This document shows, in pieces, positions 55,207 through 64,000 of a stretch of 64,000 nt of DNA. Position numbers and translations under genes: made by a program. Source of the stretch: Pseudomonadota bacterium (GTDB lineage: Bacteria > Pseudomonadota > Gammaproteobacteria > Burkholderiales > Burkholderiaceae_C). Location: the NCBI GenBank assembly GCA_020161775.1, contig JAIUOW010000022.1, forward strand, positions 1 to 64,000, written 5' to 3'. Each line of letters begins with the position of its first letter. The stretch's first letter is position 1. The notes beneath the pieces are model-generated. The model saw only the letters and a program-made list of their open reading frames with translations, ran no database searches and had not been told where the DNA came from.

Positions 55207-56490
55207 TCACATGGACCCCGTGATGCTGTAAAGCGGCTCCAGCATCCATTCCCACAGGCGCCGCGTTTCCTGCAGGATGTCGGCGTCCAGCCGCATGCCG
55301 GCCGACAGCGGCCACTGCTTTCCGTAGGCCGTGACGTTCTGTGCCTTCAGCGTCACCACGATGGCATACACCGGCTCGCCCGGGGGTACATCGGGAATCT
55401 GGAAGCCCGCCAGCTCGGTGCTGGTCACGGCGTTGTTGGACACCGACGCCACCACGCCCTCGTGCTGGCCGAACTTCTGGTACGGGAATGACTGGTAGCG
55501 CAGCAGCACCGCGTCACCGGGGCGCACGAAGCCCATGGTGCGGCTGGGCGCGTAAAGACGCACTTCAAGCTTCGCGTCGCTGGGCACCAGGTTCAGCAGG
55601 GGGCGGGTGGTGTCCACCGATTGCCCGGCCTCGCCGCTGACCAGCGTGGCGCGGCCTGATTCAGGGGCGGTGATGACCACGCGCCGGCGCGCCTCCACCT
55701 CGGTCAGCTCCTGCTGGGCGGATGACACGCCGCGCTCAAGCAGGCCATTCTGGTTGGCATAGCGCACGCGGGTGTTTTCAATCTCGCGCAGCGTGGTGGC
55801 CAGCTCGCGCTGGGCCACCAGCGCATCGCGCTCCAGCGCCTGCAGGCGTGACTGCTGCTCGCTGAGTTCGGCCTCCTTCTGGAACAGCTGCTCGCGTGCA
55901 ATGTAGTCCTGGTCGGCCAGGCCCTGGTAGCGCTTGCGCGCGTCCTCGGCCAGCTTCAGGCGGATGCGCTGCTGCTCCATCTGGCGTTCAATGGACTGCT
56001 GCTCGGCGCGCAGCGTGCCGGCGCGGCGCTCCAGGTGGCCGATCTCGGCGGCTTCCACGCCCTTGTTGCGCGCCAGCTCGGCCTCCAGCGAGCGGCGCCG
56101 CTCATCCACCTGCTGGCCGATGTCGGCCTGGAGTTCACGGGCCCCCGGGCCCAGGCGGTCGCTGTTGAGCACAAACAGCACATCGCCTTTTTGCACCACC
56201 TGGCCTTCATTGACTTTGCGCTCCAGCACCACGCCGGCCTGCGGCGTGTGCACGCGGATGACGCCTGTGGATGGCACGAGCTGCCCGGTCACGGTGGCCC
56301 GGCGCGTGTAGGTGCCAAAGGTCAGGAACAGCACCACCAGCAGGCCCAGCACGGCGGCAATCACCACCAGCCAGGTGGTTCGGGGGTGGGGCGTGAGGAT
56401 GATCTGGCCAAGCGAGCGCGCGCTGCGCGCCTTGAGCACTGCGTCTCGGAACAGCTTGGTATCCGCCGGCGGCGGTGTGTCTGGTTTCAA
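55207..56490 (-). CDS. HlyD-family adaptor of the C39 exporter
   Basis: The 427-residue protein has one N-terminal helix (about 40-62, WLVVIAAVLGLLVVLFLTFG), a half lipoyl domain (GVVLERKVNEGQVVQKGDVLF), a long coiled coil (about 120-260) and a C-terminal half. It bridges the ABC exporter and the TolC-like channel. The start is a TTG with no strong ribosome site, so the exact N-terminus is uncertain. Its stop is 18 bases from the ABC gene. Confidence 0.87.
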   Translation of the reverse strand: MKPDTPPPADTKLFRDAVLKARSARSLGQIILTPHPRTTWLVVIAAVLGLLVVLFLTFGTYTRRATVTGQLVPSTGVIRVHTPQAGVVLERKVNEGQVVQKGDVLFVLNSDRLGPGARELQADIGQQVDERRRSLEAELARNKGVEAAEIGHLERRAGTLRAEQQSIERQMEQQRIRLKLAEDARKRYQGLADQDYIAREQLFQKEAELSEQQSRLQALERDALVAQRELATTLREIENTRVRYANQNGLLERGVSSAQQELTEVEARRRVVITAPESGRATLVSGEAGQSVDTTRPLLNLVPSDAKLEVRLYAPSRTMGFVRPGDAVLLRYQSFPYQKFGQHEGVVASVSNNAVTSTELAGFQIPDVPPGEPVYAIVVTLKAQNVTAYGKQWPLSAGMRLDADILQETRRLWEWMLEPLYSITGSM

Positions 56491-56607
56491 GGTGTTGCGG
56501 CTTGCGAGATGCTGGATGAACTCTTGAACACAAGCCGTTGATTTTAATGAAGTTTGCCAGCATCACCTAGCAACCTGTCGCGCCAATCACACGCGTTGCA
56601 ATACCCC

Positions 56608-56641
56608 TCACGCGGGTGTGAGCACCCTCACACGCGCGTGA
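56608..56641. repeat. 15-bp near-perfect inverted repeat over the trmB end
   Basis: TCACGCGGGTGTGAG and CTCACACGCGCGTGA flank CACC with one mismatch. The right arm includes the trmB stop codon. No T-run follows on either side, so it is more likely an mRNA stem than an intrinsic terminator. Confidence 0.5.
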
Positions 56642-57344
56642 ACACCAGATCCCAGACGCCGTGGCCCAGCTTGAGGCCCCGGTTTTCAAACTTGGTCAGC
56701 GGCCGGTAGGCCGGCTTGGGCGCAAAACCGTCCGCCGTGTTGCGCAGCAGCGGCTCGGCGCCCAGCACCGCCAGCATCTGGCGGGCGTACGGTTCCCAGT
56801 CGGTCGCGCAGTGCAGGTAGCCGTCCGGGCGCAGGCGTTGCGCCAGGCGCGCCACCAGCTCGGGCTGGATCAGCCGGCGCTTGTTGTGCTTCTTCTTGTG
56901 CCAGGGGTCGGGAAAGAAAATATGCACGCCGTCCAGGGTTTGCGGCGGCAGCATGTTGTCCAGCACCTCCACGGCGTCGTGCTGCAGGATGCGGATGTTG
57001 GCCAGCCCCTGCTCGCCGATGCGCTTGAGCAGGGCGCCCACGCCAGGCTCATGGACTTCACAGCACAGGAAATTGGTGTCCGGCATCAGCCCGGCGATGT
57101 GGGCCGTGGCCTCGCCCATGCCAAAGCCGATTTCCAGCACCACGGGGGCGTTGCGGCCAAATGCAGCGGAAAAGTCCAGCGGCGCGCCGGTGTACGGCAG
57201 CAGGAAGCGCGGGCCCAGTTCCTCGAAGGCGCGTGCCTGGCCGAAGGTGGTGCGGCCCGCCCGGCGCACGAAGGTGCGCACGGTGCGGGGGTGGGCGATG
57301 TGCTCCGGCGGGCCGGGCGGGGAGGTGGGTACGGCGTCAGTCAC
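56628..57344 (-). CDS. trmB: tRNA (guanine-N7-)-methyltransferase
   Basis: The 238-residue enzyme methylates G46 of tRNA. It has the SAM site [17 protein letters not shown], the [20 protein letters not shown] motif and a [12 protein letters not shown] region. The first residues (about 1-25) are proline-rich. I chose the GTG at 57344, which overlaps the gluQ stop by 8 bases; upstream frames are shadows of gluQ. It sits in a three-gene operon with gluQ and an FAD oxidoreductase. Confidence 0.92.
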   Translation of the reverse strand: MTDAVPTSPPGPPEHIAHPRTVRTFVRRAGRTTFGQARAFEELGPRFLLPYTGAPLDFSAAFGRNAPVVLEIGFGMGEATAHIAGLMPDTNFLCCEVHEPGVGALLKRIGEQGLANIRILQHDAVEVLDNMLPPQTLDGVHIFFPDPWHKKKHNKRRLIQPELVARLAQRLRPDGYLHCATDWEPYARQMLAVLGAEPLLRNTADGFAPKPAYRPLTKFENRGLKLGHGVWDLVFTRV

Positions 57345-58227
57345 GACCGGGATTGTAGGAGTCACGCCATTGCGTGACCCACCGGGCCAGCGCTTCGGCC
57401 AGCGTGCCCCGTGTGGCGGTGGGCAGTCCCAGCACCTGGGCCGCAGCGCCCAGCGCCGCCAGCGGGGCCGACAGGTCCAGCGCCCGCGCGCCGTTTTGCT
57501 TGGACAGCTTTTCGCCATTGGCGCCCAGCACCAGGGGCACATGCAGATAGCGTGGCAGCGGCAGGCCCAGGGCGCGTTGCAGCACGATCTGGCGCGCGGT
57601 GTTGTCCGCCAGGTCGGCACCGCGCACCACATGGGTCACGCCCTGCGCGGCGTCGTCCACCACCACGGCCAACTGGTAGGCCCACAGTCCGTCCGCGCGC
57701 CGCAGCACGAAGTCGCCCACCGTCGCGGCCACGTCCTGCTGCTGCGGGCCCAGCCGCCTGTCCTGCCAGTGCACGGTGCCCGCCGGCACGCGCAGGCGCC
57801 AGGCTTGCGGCCGACCGGGCCGGGTGGGGCCGTTGCGGCAGGTGCCGGGGTACACCAGCTCGGTGAACCGGCTGCGTTCGATGCCACGCGCGGCCTGCGC
57901 CGCTTCAACGTCCTTGCGGGAGCAGGTGCAGGGGTAGGCCAGGCCTGCGTGGGTCAGTGCGCCCAGCGCGGCCTGGTACAGCGCGCCGCGTTGCGATTGC
58001 CACAACGGGGTTTCATCGGGCATGAGCCCGCAGGCGGCCAGCTGCTGCAGGATGAGTTGGTCTGTACCGGGAATACAGCGCGGTGTGTCGACGTCCTCCA
58101 TGCGCACCAGCCAGCGGCCGTCATGCGCGCGTGCGTCCAGCCAGCTGGCCAGCGCTGCGACCAAAGAGCCTGCGTGCAGCGGCCCCGTTGGCGACGGCGC
58201 GAACCGGCCGATGTAGCTGTCGCCCAC
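57337..58227 (-). CDS. gluQ: glutamyl-Q tRNA(Asp) synthetase
   Basis: The 296-residue GluRS-like enzyme, which attaches glutamate to queuosine in tRNA-Asp, has the class I HIGH-like motif [13 protein letters not shown] at the start, the KLSKQNGA counterpart of KMSKS and a zinc-site [18 protein letters not shown]. It lacks an anticodon-binding domain, hence the short length. I took the GTG (VGDSYIGRF) directly after the FAD gene stop; longer frames belong to that gene. Confidence 0.9.
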   Translation of the reverse strand: MGDSYIGRFAPSPTGPLHAGSLVAALASWLDARAHDGRWLVRMEDVDTPRCIPGTDQLILQQLAACGLMPDETPLWQSQRGALYQAALGALTHAGLAYPCTCSRKDVEAAQAARGIERSRFTELVYPGTCRNGPTRPGRPQAWRLRVPAGTVHWQDRRLGPQQQDVAATVGDFVLRRADGLWAYQLAVVVDDAAQGVTHVVRGADLADNTARQIVLQRALGLPLPRYLHVPLVLGANGEKLSKQNGARALDLSAPLAALGAAAQVLGLPTATRGTLAEALARWVTQWRDSYNPGRD

Positions 58228-58232
58228 GCCCG

Positions 58233-59297
58233 TCAGCAGGCCTTCAGCGCCAGCTCCAGCCCCGACACAAACGCGTTTTCCACGCGATGCCCCAGGCACC
58301 AGTCGCCGCAGATGCCGATGCGTGCGCGCGCGTCCCAGAGGAAGCTCTTGCCCAGCGGCGTTTCGGTCTTCGCATAACGCCAGCGGTGCACTTCGGCATG
58401 GGCCGGTTCGGCCCGGATGCCCGTGACTTCGGCAAAGGCCTTGAGCAGCTTGCCCTGCACACGCGGTGCGTCGTCTTCCAGGTGCTCGCGCGACCACGCG
58501 GCGCTGGCCTGGACGGTCCAGCGTTCGATCGGGTCGCGCCCTGGCTTGGACGATTCGCGAGCCAGCCAGGCAATGCGGTGGTGGGTGCTGAGCGCGGCAT
58601 TCCACTGCGGGCCCAGGTGGGCCAGGTTGGGTTGCACGGCGTTGGGATAGGCCAGCATCAGCGTCCAGCAGGGCGCAACCTGCACGCCGGCTACCTGCTG
58701 CGCCAGCGCCGGTGCCAGGGCCGACGCCTGCAGCAGCGCATGGGCCTGGGCGCTGGGCAGGGCCAGTACCACGCCGTCAAAGCCGGAGTACACATGGGTG
58801 GAATCGGCCGTGCCCGTGGTGCGCAGCTGCCAGCGGCGCGCGTCCAGCGCGTCGCGCTCCACGCGGGTCACCTGCGTCTGCAGTTCCACGCGGCCTTGCT
58901 GCGCCAGCGGCTGGGCCCAGGCGCGCACCAGCGCATTCATGCCGGGTGTGCCGACGTAGTGGGCTTCGGGCGAGGGCAGGGCCGCTTCCGCCACGCGGCC
59001 ATGGGGGTCCAGCACGCGCACGGCGTTGGCGCTCCAGGGCTTGACCGTGGCGCTGGCCGTGGCAATGGCCTGGGCAAAGCGCGCGTCGCGCACGGTGAAG
59101 TACTGGGCGCCGTGGTCAAACGTGCCAAAGGGCGAGCTGCGGGTGGACATGCGCCCGCCAAACCCGCGGCTTTTCTCGAACACCGTGACCTGGTGGCCGG
59201 CCTGCGCCAGCGTGCGCGCGCAGGTGATGCCGGCCATGCCGGCGCCAATGACGGCAAAGTGTTGGGGCCGGAGGGGAGCAGCGGGTCTGGATGGCAT
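58233..59297 (-). CDS. renalase-like NAD(P)/FAD-dependent oxidoreductase
   Basis: The 354-residue flavoprotein starts with the Rossmann FAD motif [15 protein letters not shown], followed by [15 protein letters not shown] and [12 protein letters not shown], typical of renalase-type amine/NADH-handling oxidases. The C-terminal GLELALKAC-like segment and [18 protein letters not shown] complete the FAD site. Substrate unknown. It precedes gluQ by five bases. Confidence 0.85.
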   Translation of the reverse strand: MPSRPAAPLRPQHFAVIGAGMAGITCARTLAQAGHQVTVFEKSRGFGGRMSTRSSPFGTFDHGAQYFTVRDARFAQAIATASATVKPWSANAVRVLDPHGRVAEAALPSPEAHYVGTPGMNALVRAWAQPLAQQGRVELQTQVTRVERDALDARRWQLRTTGTADSTHVYSGFDGVVLALPSAQAHALLQASALAPALAQQVAGVQVAPCWTLMLAYPNAVQPNLAHLGPQWNAALSTHHRIAWLARESSKPGRDPIERWTVQASAAWSREHLEDDAPRVQGKLLKAFAEVTGIRAEPAHAEVHRWRYAKTETPLGKSFLWDARARIGICGDWCLGHRVENAFVSGLELALKAC

Positions 59298-59345
59298 GAA
59301 AGCGTCTCGTGTTGTGGTGCAGGCAGTTTGCGAAAGCCGGTGGGC

Positions 59346-60302
59346 TTACTCTACACGGTGATCTATGCGGTGATGTTCCAGCAACGCCGTGCGCGTGGTC
59401 TGGCTTTCCAGCTGGCCCAGCCACCACTGCAGCGCGCGGCCCTGGGCGGTGCTGGCGCCGGCGCCCCGCCAGGCATAGCCCACGCGCACGATGCGCGGCG
59501 GGCGTTCCACCCGGCGGGCCACCAGCCGGCCGGTTTCCAGATAGGGCCGCGCCATGGGCTCGGGAAGGAAGCCGCAGCCCAGTCCGCGCAACTGGGCGTC
59601 CAGCTTGGCGGCCATGCTGGGCACGGTGAAGACGTCCTGCCCGCCCAGCAGCCCGATGGTGACCCCACGGCCGCGCTGCACCGAGTCGGCCACTGCCACG
59701 GCGCGGTGCTTTTGCAGCAGTGCGTCGCGCAGCGGCTCGGCCTGTGCGGCCAGCGGGTGGTGCGGCGCCACGGCAAACACGAAGGAAAGCCCGCCCAGCG
59801 GTTTGCCGTGGATGCCTGCGGCGTTGCCGGATTCCAGGCTCACGCCCAGGGCCAGGTCGGCCTGGCCGGAGGTCAGTGCCTCCAGCGTGCCGCTGAGCGT
59901 TTCGTGGCGGATGCGCAGCTGGGTGGGTGGCGCCAGTGCGAAAAAGGCCTGGGCCAGCTCCATCAGGGTGGCGTGCGAAATGACGCTGTCAGCGGCGATG
60001 GTGAATTGCGGCTCCCAGCCGGTGGCCACGCGGCGCACGCGGTTGGCCACGGCGTCAATGTCGTCCAGCAGCCGCGCGCCCTCGCGCAGCAGCTCGGTGC
60101 CGGCCTCGGTCAGCCGGGCCTGGCGCGAGCTGCGGTCAAACAGCAAGACGTCCAGCGCGTCCTCGATCTGGCGCACCCGGTAGGTCACGGCGCTGGGGAC
60201 CAGGCCCAGGTCGCGCGCCGCGGCGGCGAAGCTGCCGCTGTGCGCCACGGTCTGCAGCAGGTCCAGGGCGTCCGGGGTTAATGCGTTGCGCGCTCTTTGC
60301 AT
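59346..60302 (-). CDS. LysR-family transcriptional regulator
   Basis: The 318-residue protein has the N-terminal HTH (LDLLQTVAHSGSFAAAARDL and LVPSAVTYRVRQIEDALDVL), and an effector-binding domain (about 92-300). It is divergent from the pirin gene and most likely controls the pirin/DoxX/quinone-oxidoreductase group. It lacks a ribosome site, and its ATG lies 14 bases from a perfect palindrome shared with the divergent promoter. Confidence 0.92.
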   Translation of the reverse strand: MQRARNALTPDALDLLQTVAHSGSFAAAARDLGLVPSAVTYRVRQIEDALDVLLFDRSSRQARLTEAGTELLREGARLLDDIDAVANRVRRVATGWEPQFTIAADSVISHATLMELAQAFFALAPPTQLRIRHETLSGTLEALTSGQADLALGVSLESGNAAGIHGKPLGGLSFVFAVAPHHPLAAQAEPLRDALLQKHRAVAVADSVQRGRGVTIGLLGGQDVFTVPSMAAKLDAQLRGLGCGFLPEPMARPYLETGRLVARRVERPPRIVRVGYAWRGAGASTAQGRALQWWLGQLESQTTRTALLEHHRIDHRVE

Positions 60303-60315
60303 ATATCGGCTATTT

Positions 60316-60327
60316 ATATTCGAATAT
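60316..60327. promoter_or_regulatory. 12-bp palindrome between the LysR and pirin genes
   Basis: ATATTCGAATAT is a perfect palindrome in an AT-rich part of the 116-base divergent gap. It contains T-N11-A-like spacing typical of LysR sites and overlaps possible -10 elements in both directions. Confidence 0.45.
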
Positions 60328-60418
60328 TTTGAATGATGCCATCAATTCCGGCTGCTCACCGGCGGGCCGCGCCACCCCTACATTCATCACCAGACCACGC
60401 CATCCACAAGGAGCTTCC

Positions 60419-61120
60419 ATGCTGACCCTTCGCAAATCACAGGACCGCGGCTTTGCCGACCACGGCTGGCTCAAGTCATTCCACAGCTTTTCCTTTGCCG
60501 GCTACTACGACCCCAGGCACATGGGTTTTGGCAACCTGCGCGTCATCAACGAAGACCGCATTGCTCCGGGCACCGGCTTTGGCACGCACGGCCACCGCGA
60601 CATGGAGATCATCAGCTACGTGCTACAGGGCAATCTGGCGCACAAGGACACGCTGGGCAACGTCAAGGGCATCCCGCCCGGCGACGTGCAGCGCATGAGC
60701 GCGGGCCGTGGCGTGCAGCACAGCGAGTTCAACCATGCGCCGGACGAGACCACGCACTTTCTGCAGATCTGGATCGAGCCCAATGTGACGGGCATTCCGG
60801 CCAGCTACGAGCAAAAGAGCTTTGCCGAGGCTGAAAAGCGCGGCGCGTTGCGCCTGGTGGCCTCACCCGACGGCGCGCAAGGCTCGGTGACGATCCATGC
60901 CGACGCATCGCTGCGCGCGGGCCTGTTTGATGGCGCCGAATCGGCCAGCCTGACGCTGGACCCGGCGCGCAAGGCCTATGTGCACCTGGTGCGCGGCGCG
61001 CTGGAGGTCAATGGCCAGCAACTGCACACCGGCGACGCCGCGCTGATCGAGAACGAGTCACAACTGACCCTGGCCCATGGCAAGGACGCCGAGGTGCTGG
61101 TGTTTGACCTGGCTGCCTGA
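60419..61120 (+). CDS. pirin family protein (first copy)
   Basis: The 233-residue cupin starts MLTLRKSQDRGFADHGWLKS and has the pirin metal ligands: THGHRDMEIISYV (two histidines) and GVQHSEFNH (His and Glu). Bacterial pirins are often quercetin dioxygenases or regulators linked to redox stress. AAGGAGC precedes the ATG. Its sequence differs from the second pirin of the group, so they are not recent duplicates. Confidence 0.9.
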   Translation: MLTLRKSQDRGFADHGWLKSFHSFSFAGYYDPRHMGFGNLRVINEDRIAPGTGFGTHGHRDMEIISYVLQGNLAHKDTLGNVKGIPPGDVQRMSAGRGVQHSEFNHAPDETTHFLQIWIEPNVTGIPASYEQKSFAEAEKRGALRLVASPDGAQGSVTIHADASLRAGLFDGAESASLTLDPARKAYVHLVRGALEVNGQQLHTGDAALIENESQLTLAHGKDAEVLVFDLAA

Positions 61121-61160
61121 TTTCCCGTTTTTTTCTTTCATCCAACCGAGGAGCTTTTCC

Positions 61161-61574
61161 ATGAATCCGTCCGTATCCACCCAGAACACGCTGGCCCTCA
61201 TCGGCCGCGCACTGATTGCCCTGCTGTTCGTGCCCGCGGGGTTCAGCAAGATCGCCGCGTTTGCCGGCGTCACCGGCTACATCGCGTCCAAGGGCGTGCC
61301 GCTGCCCGCGGTGGCAGCCGCCATTGCCATTGCCGTGGAGCTGGGCCTGGGCCTGCTGGTGCTGGTGGGCTGGCAGACGCGCTGGGCCGCGCTGGCCATC
61401 GCGGTCTTCACCGTGGTGATCACCTTCATCTTCCATGCGTTCTGGTCCGTGCCGGCCGAGCAGGTGATGCAGCAGCAACAGGCTTTCTTCAAGAACATCG
61501 CCGTCGTGGGTGGCCTGCTGGCGCTGGTGGCCTTTGGCCCCGGCGGCTTCAGCCTGGACGCCCGGCGCAAGTGA
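61161..61574 (+). CDS. DoxX family membrane protein
   Basis: The 137-residue protein has four helices (about 11-30, 40-60, 66-88 and 108-125) and the DoxX features RALIALLFVPAGFSKIAAFAG near the start and GGLLALVAFGPGG at the end. DoxX-type proteins are quinone-linked membrane subunits or stress-related proteins of uncertain role. GAGGAGC precedes the ATG. Confidence 0.88.
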   Translation: MNPSVSTQNTLALIGRALIALLFVPAGFSKIAAFAGVTGYIASKGVPLPAVAAAIAIAVELGLGLLVLVGWQTRWAALAIAVFTVVITFIFHAFWSVPAEQVMQQQQAFFKNIAVVGGLLALVAFGPGGFSLDARRK

Positions 61575-61613
61575 TTTCCCGCAACCCTTTCATCAACTCC
61601 CAAGGAAACTGAC

Positions 61614-62168
61614 ATGGCAAAAACCGTTGTTGTCTATCACTCTGGCTACGGCCACACCCAGCGCATGGCCCAGGCCGTGGCCGAAGGCGCAGGCGCGCAG
61701 CTTCTGGCCATCGATGCCGAAGGCAACCTGCCCGAAGGCGGCTGGGAAACGCTGGCTGCGGCCGATGCGATCATCTTCGGCAGCCCCACCTACATGGGCA
61801 GCGTGAGCTGGCAGTTCAAGAAATTCGCCGACGCATCTTCCAAGGTGTGGTTCGCCCAGGGCTGGAAAGACAAGGTCGCCGCCGGCTTTACCAACAGCGC
61901 GGGCATGAACGGCGACAAGCAGGGCACGCTGACCACGCTGTTCACGCTGGCCATGCAGCACGCCATGATCTGGGTCAGCCAGGGCCTGATGCCGTCCAAC
62001 ACCAAGGCCGCCAAGCGTGACGACGTGAACTATCTGGTCTCGTACAGCGGCGCCATCGCGCAGTCGCCGTCGGACAGCGGTGCCAACGACATGGCCGCGG
62101 GAGACCTGGAAACGGCCCGGCTGTTCGGCAAGCGCGTGGCCGAGGTTGCAGCGCGCGTGCGCGGCTGA
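61614..62168 (+). CDS. NAD(P)H:quinone oxidoreductase, flavodoxin-like
   Basis: The 184-residue FMN protein has the flavodoxin phosphate loop at VVVYHSGYGHTQRMAQAVAE (residues 4-23), the isoalloxazine region FGSPTYMGSVSWQFKKF, and AGMNGDKQGTL. It reduces quinones by two electrons, protecting against redox cycling. It resembles WrbA-type enzymes but is shorter. AAGGAAACTG precedes the ATG. Together with DoxX it suggests quinone stress handling. Confidence 0.88.
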   Translation: MAKTVVVYHSGYGHTQRMAQAVAEGAGAQLLAIDAEGNLPEGGWETLAAADAIIFGSPTYMGSVSWQFKKFADASSKVWFAQGWKDKVAAGFTNSAGMNGDKQGTLTTLFTLAMQHAMIWVSQGLMPSNTKAAKRDDVNYLVSYSGAIAQSPSDSGANDMAAGDLETARLFGKRVAEVAARVRG

Positions 62169-62206
62169 TACGCTGGCCAGATCGCCACTCGCGCAGGACC
62201 ACCGTC

Positions 62207-63094
62207 ATGGGCATTGAAGACATCCTGAACGGCCACACCAAGGACCTTGGTGGCGGCTTTGCCGTGCGCCGGCTGCTGCCGGCGGCGCGGCGCCGCTCGG
62301 TGGGGCCGTTCATCTTCTTTGACCATTTCGGCCCTGCCACCGAGCGGCCCCAGGACCACCGCGATGTGCGGCCCCACCCGCACATCGGCCTGGCCACGGT
62401 GACCTACCTGTTCGAGGGCGCGATGATGCACCGCGACAGCCTGGGCGTGGTGCAGCAGATCGAGCCCGGCGCCATCAACTGGATGACCGCCGGGCGCGGC
62501 ATCGTGCATTCGGAGCGCAAGCCCGACAACCTGCGCGGCAGCACCTATGTGAACCACGGCCTGCAGCTGTGGGCGGCCCTGCCGCGCGAATTTGAAGAGG
62601 TCGAGCCCTCGTTTACCCACACACCGGCGGCAGACATCCCCGAGCTGGTGGTGGATGGCGCCAAGGTGCGCGTGCTGATTGGCGAGGCGTTTGGCCGCAA
62701 GTCGCCGGTGGCCACCTTCTCGCAGACCCTGTACCTGGACGTGCAGTTGCCCGCGGGCGCGATGCTGCAATTGCCCCCCGTGTGTGCCGAGCTGGCGGTA
62801 TATGCCGTGGACGCCAGCCTGGGGGTGGATGGCAGCACGCAGGCCGCGCAGACCATGGCGGTGCTGACGCCGGGCGTCACCAGCACCCTGGCCGCGCCGG
62901 ACGCTGCCGCGCGCTTTGTGGTGATCGGCGGCGAACCGCTGGATGCGCCACGCCACATGTGGTGGAACTTCGTCTCCAGCCGCAAGGAGCGCATCGTGCA
63001 GGCCGCGGACGACTGGGAGGCCGGCCGCTTTGCGCCGGTGCCCGGCGAGACGGAGTTCATCCCTTTGCCCGAGCGGCATTTCACGGCTTCCTGA
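62207..63094 (+). CDS. pirin family protein (second copy)
   Basis: The 295-residue cupin has the pirin ligands HPHIGLATVTYL and GIVHSERKPD and the core FIFFDHFGPATERPQDHRDV. It is longer than the first pirin and shows a C-terminal tail with WNFVSSRKERIVQAADDWEA. GCAGGACC precedes the ATG. It completes the LysR-regulated group. Confidence 0.9.
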   Translation: MGIEDILNGHTKDLGGGFAVRRLLPAARRRSVGPFIFFDHFGPATERPQDHRDVRPHPHIGLATVTYLFEGAMMHRDSLGVVQQIEPGAINWMTAGRGIVHSERKPDNLRGSTYVNHGLQLWAALPREFEEVEPSFTHTPAADIPELVVDGAKVRVLIGEAFGRKSPVATFSQTLYLDVQLPAGAMLQLPPVCAELAVYAVDASLGVDGSTQAAQTMAVLTPGVTSTLAAPDAAARFVVIGGEPLDAPRHMWWNFVSSRKERIVQAADDWEAGRFAPVPGETEFIPLPERHFTAS

Positions 63095-63122
63095 ACCCGG
63101 CGAACGCCCGTACCATGCGGGC

Positions 63123-63818
63123 ATGAAAGTCCTTGAGATCCTGCCCTGGTACGACTGGGCTGCCGTCATCTGGTTCTTTGCCGCCTGGTCCGGCTATGCC
63201 TGGTTTGCGCGCCACCGTGGCGAACGCTATGCGTCGCTGCTGCAGACGACCAACCGCTACCGGCGCTACTGGATGCTGCAGGCCACCGCGCGCGACCCGC
63301 GCGTGCTGGACGGCATCATCACGCAGACGCTGTCGACCAGCCCTTCGTTCTTTGCGTCCACCACCATCATCATCATCGGCGGCCTGCTGGCCCTGCTGGG
63401 CACGACCGACAAGGCCGCCGACTTTGTGCGCGAAATCCCGTTCGCGGTGCGAACCACCATGCTGGTGTTCGACCTCAAGGTGCTGGTGCTGCTGGCGATC
63501 TTTGTCTATGCGTTCTTCCGCTTCAGCTGGTCCATGCGGCAGTACACCTTCGCGGCGCTGGTGATCGGCTCCATGCCCGACCCTAAGGACTTTGACAGCG
63601 GCAAGTTCGACCGCGCGCACTTTGCCGACCGCGCCGGGACGCTGCTGGGCATGGCGGCGGAGACCTTCAACGACGGGGTGCGGTCCTATTACTTTGCGTT
63701 TGCCGCCATCGCGTGGTTCTTTTCGCCACTGGCCTTTGCACTGGCGGCCGCGATGGTGGTGCTGATCCTGTACAGCCGCGAGTACCGCTCCGAAGTGCTG
63801 CACGTGTTGCGCGACTGA
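63123..63818 (+). CDS. DUF599 family membrane protein
   Basis: The 231-residue protein has about four helices: near the start (about 10-28, WAAVIWFFAAWSGYAWF), about 76-93, about 108-130 and about 190-218. The sequence RRYWMLQATARDPRVLDGII in the first loop fits the uncharacterised DUF599 family. Function unknown. The start was chosen for its family N-terminus; the preceding frame is a shadow of the pirin gene. Confidence 0.78.
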   Translation: MKVLEILPWYDWAAVIWFFAAWSGYAWFARHRGERYASLLQTTNRYRRYWMLQATARDPRVLDGIITQTLSTSPSFFASTTIIIIGGLLALLGTTDKAADFVREIPFAVRTTMLVFDLKVLVLLAIFVYAFFRFSWSMRQYTFAALVIGSMPDPKDFDSGKFDRAHFADRAGTLLGMAAETFNDGVRSYYFAFAAIAWFFSPLAFALAAAMVVLILYSREYRSEVLHVLRD

Positions 63819-63824
63819 CAAGCC

Positions 63825-64000
63825 TCAGCGCGGCGCCACCCGGCTGGCCAGCGGCGGGCTCTGGTAATCCGGCAACAGCTTGCAGGCGCTGCTGTAGGCC
63901 GCTTCATAGCCCTTGCACAGCGCCAGGATGGACTGCGGCGTGGGCTTGGCGCCCCGGTCCACCCAGTCCAGCAGGGCCGTGAACAGGGCGGGGTATTGCG
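63825..64000 (-). CDS. C-terminal part of an unrecognised protein (5' end outside window)
   Basis: A minus-strand frame is open from the window edge to a TGA at 63825-63827. About 57 residues are visible, including ALLDWVDRGAKPTPQSILAL, two cysteines and a C-terminal ASRVAPR. The composition matches coding sequence and the stop is six bases from the DUF599 stop. The segment vaguely resembles the end of tannase/feruloyl-esterase type hydrolases, but I would not assign it. Confidence 0.6.
   Translation of the reverse strand, partial: QYPALFTALLDWVDRGAKPTPQSILALCKGYEAAYSSACKLLPDYQSPPLASRVAPR

Noticed and set aside
56491-56627. Search for a double-glycine leader peptide gene before the HlyD gene.
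   Set aside because: No short frame with a ribosome site and GG motif is present in this gap.

Overview
The window is GC-rich chromosomal DNA (roughly two thirds G+C by eye). It most likely comes from a betaproteobacterium of the Burkholderiales, probably Comamonadaceae (Acidovorax-like). The grounds are the tig-clpP-clpX-lon order, the tRNA Gly-Cys-Leu cluster, the abundance of tripartite (TRAP/TAXI, Tct) and Liv-type uptake systems, the small Comamonadaceae-style conserved proteins, and the codon usage. The genus is inferred, not proven. No rRNA, CRISPR array, transposase, integrase or phage gene is visible.

Layout: 1-1460 is visibly AT-richer and holds small orphan genes: a partial gene, a two-helix membrane protein, an XRE regulator with a palindrome over its start codon, and two convergent mini-genes. 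1480-5263 has a small secreted protein and a TAXI-TRAP transporter. 5399-11153 is a tricarboxylate-type transporter (tctCBA) with the divergent two-component system tctDE and a coupled S4 RNA-binding gene. 11160-12140 is a cassette: one low-GC membrane-protein gene between two inverted copies of a ~225 bp repeat. 12182-22440 is a sigma-54 regulated uptake/degradation locus: PAS-type activator, three 17-bp activator sites and a -24/-12 promoter, a binding protein, an extracellular PHB depolymerase, livGFHM-type transporter genes, a second binding protein and an alpha/beta hydrolase. 22434-26142 has hemH, a HAD hydrolase and two squalene-synthase family genes. 26251-30517 encodes an RND efflux pump. 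30487-34047 is a decayed pilin/GspE mini-locus. 34211-40672 holds tRNA-Leu, tig, clpP, clpX, lon and three more tRNAs. 40687-51569 is housekeeping and central metabolism (murI, two fumarases, gdhA, acs, a cytochrome c). 51641-56490 is a type I exporter with a C39 peptidase domain. 56628-64000 carries trmB, gluQ, an FAD oxidoreductase, then a LysR/pirin/DoxX/quinone oxidoreductase/pirin group, a DUF599 protein and a partial gene.

How genes work together: the clearest new hypothesis is a polyhydroxybutyrate scavenging system (12182-22440). A sigma-54 activator would sense a small acid and induce a binding protein, a secreted depolymerase and an ABC importer. The Tct and TAXI systems are separate carboxylate importers. 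The proteostasis block (trigger factor, ClpXP, Lon) is a conserved chromosomal core. The GspE/pilin locus appears to be degenerating, with three frameshifts in two genes. Coordinates of starts were chosen from ribosome-binding sites, family N-termini and overlaps; none was checked by database search.
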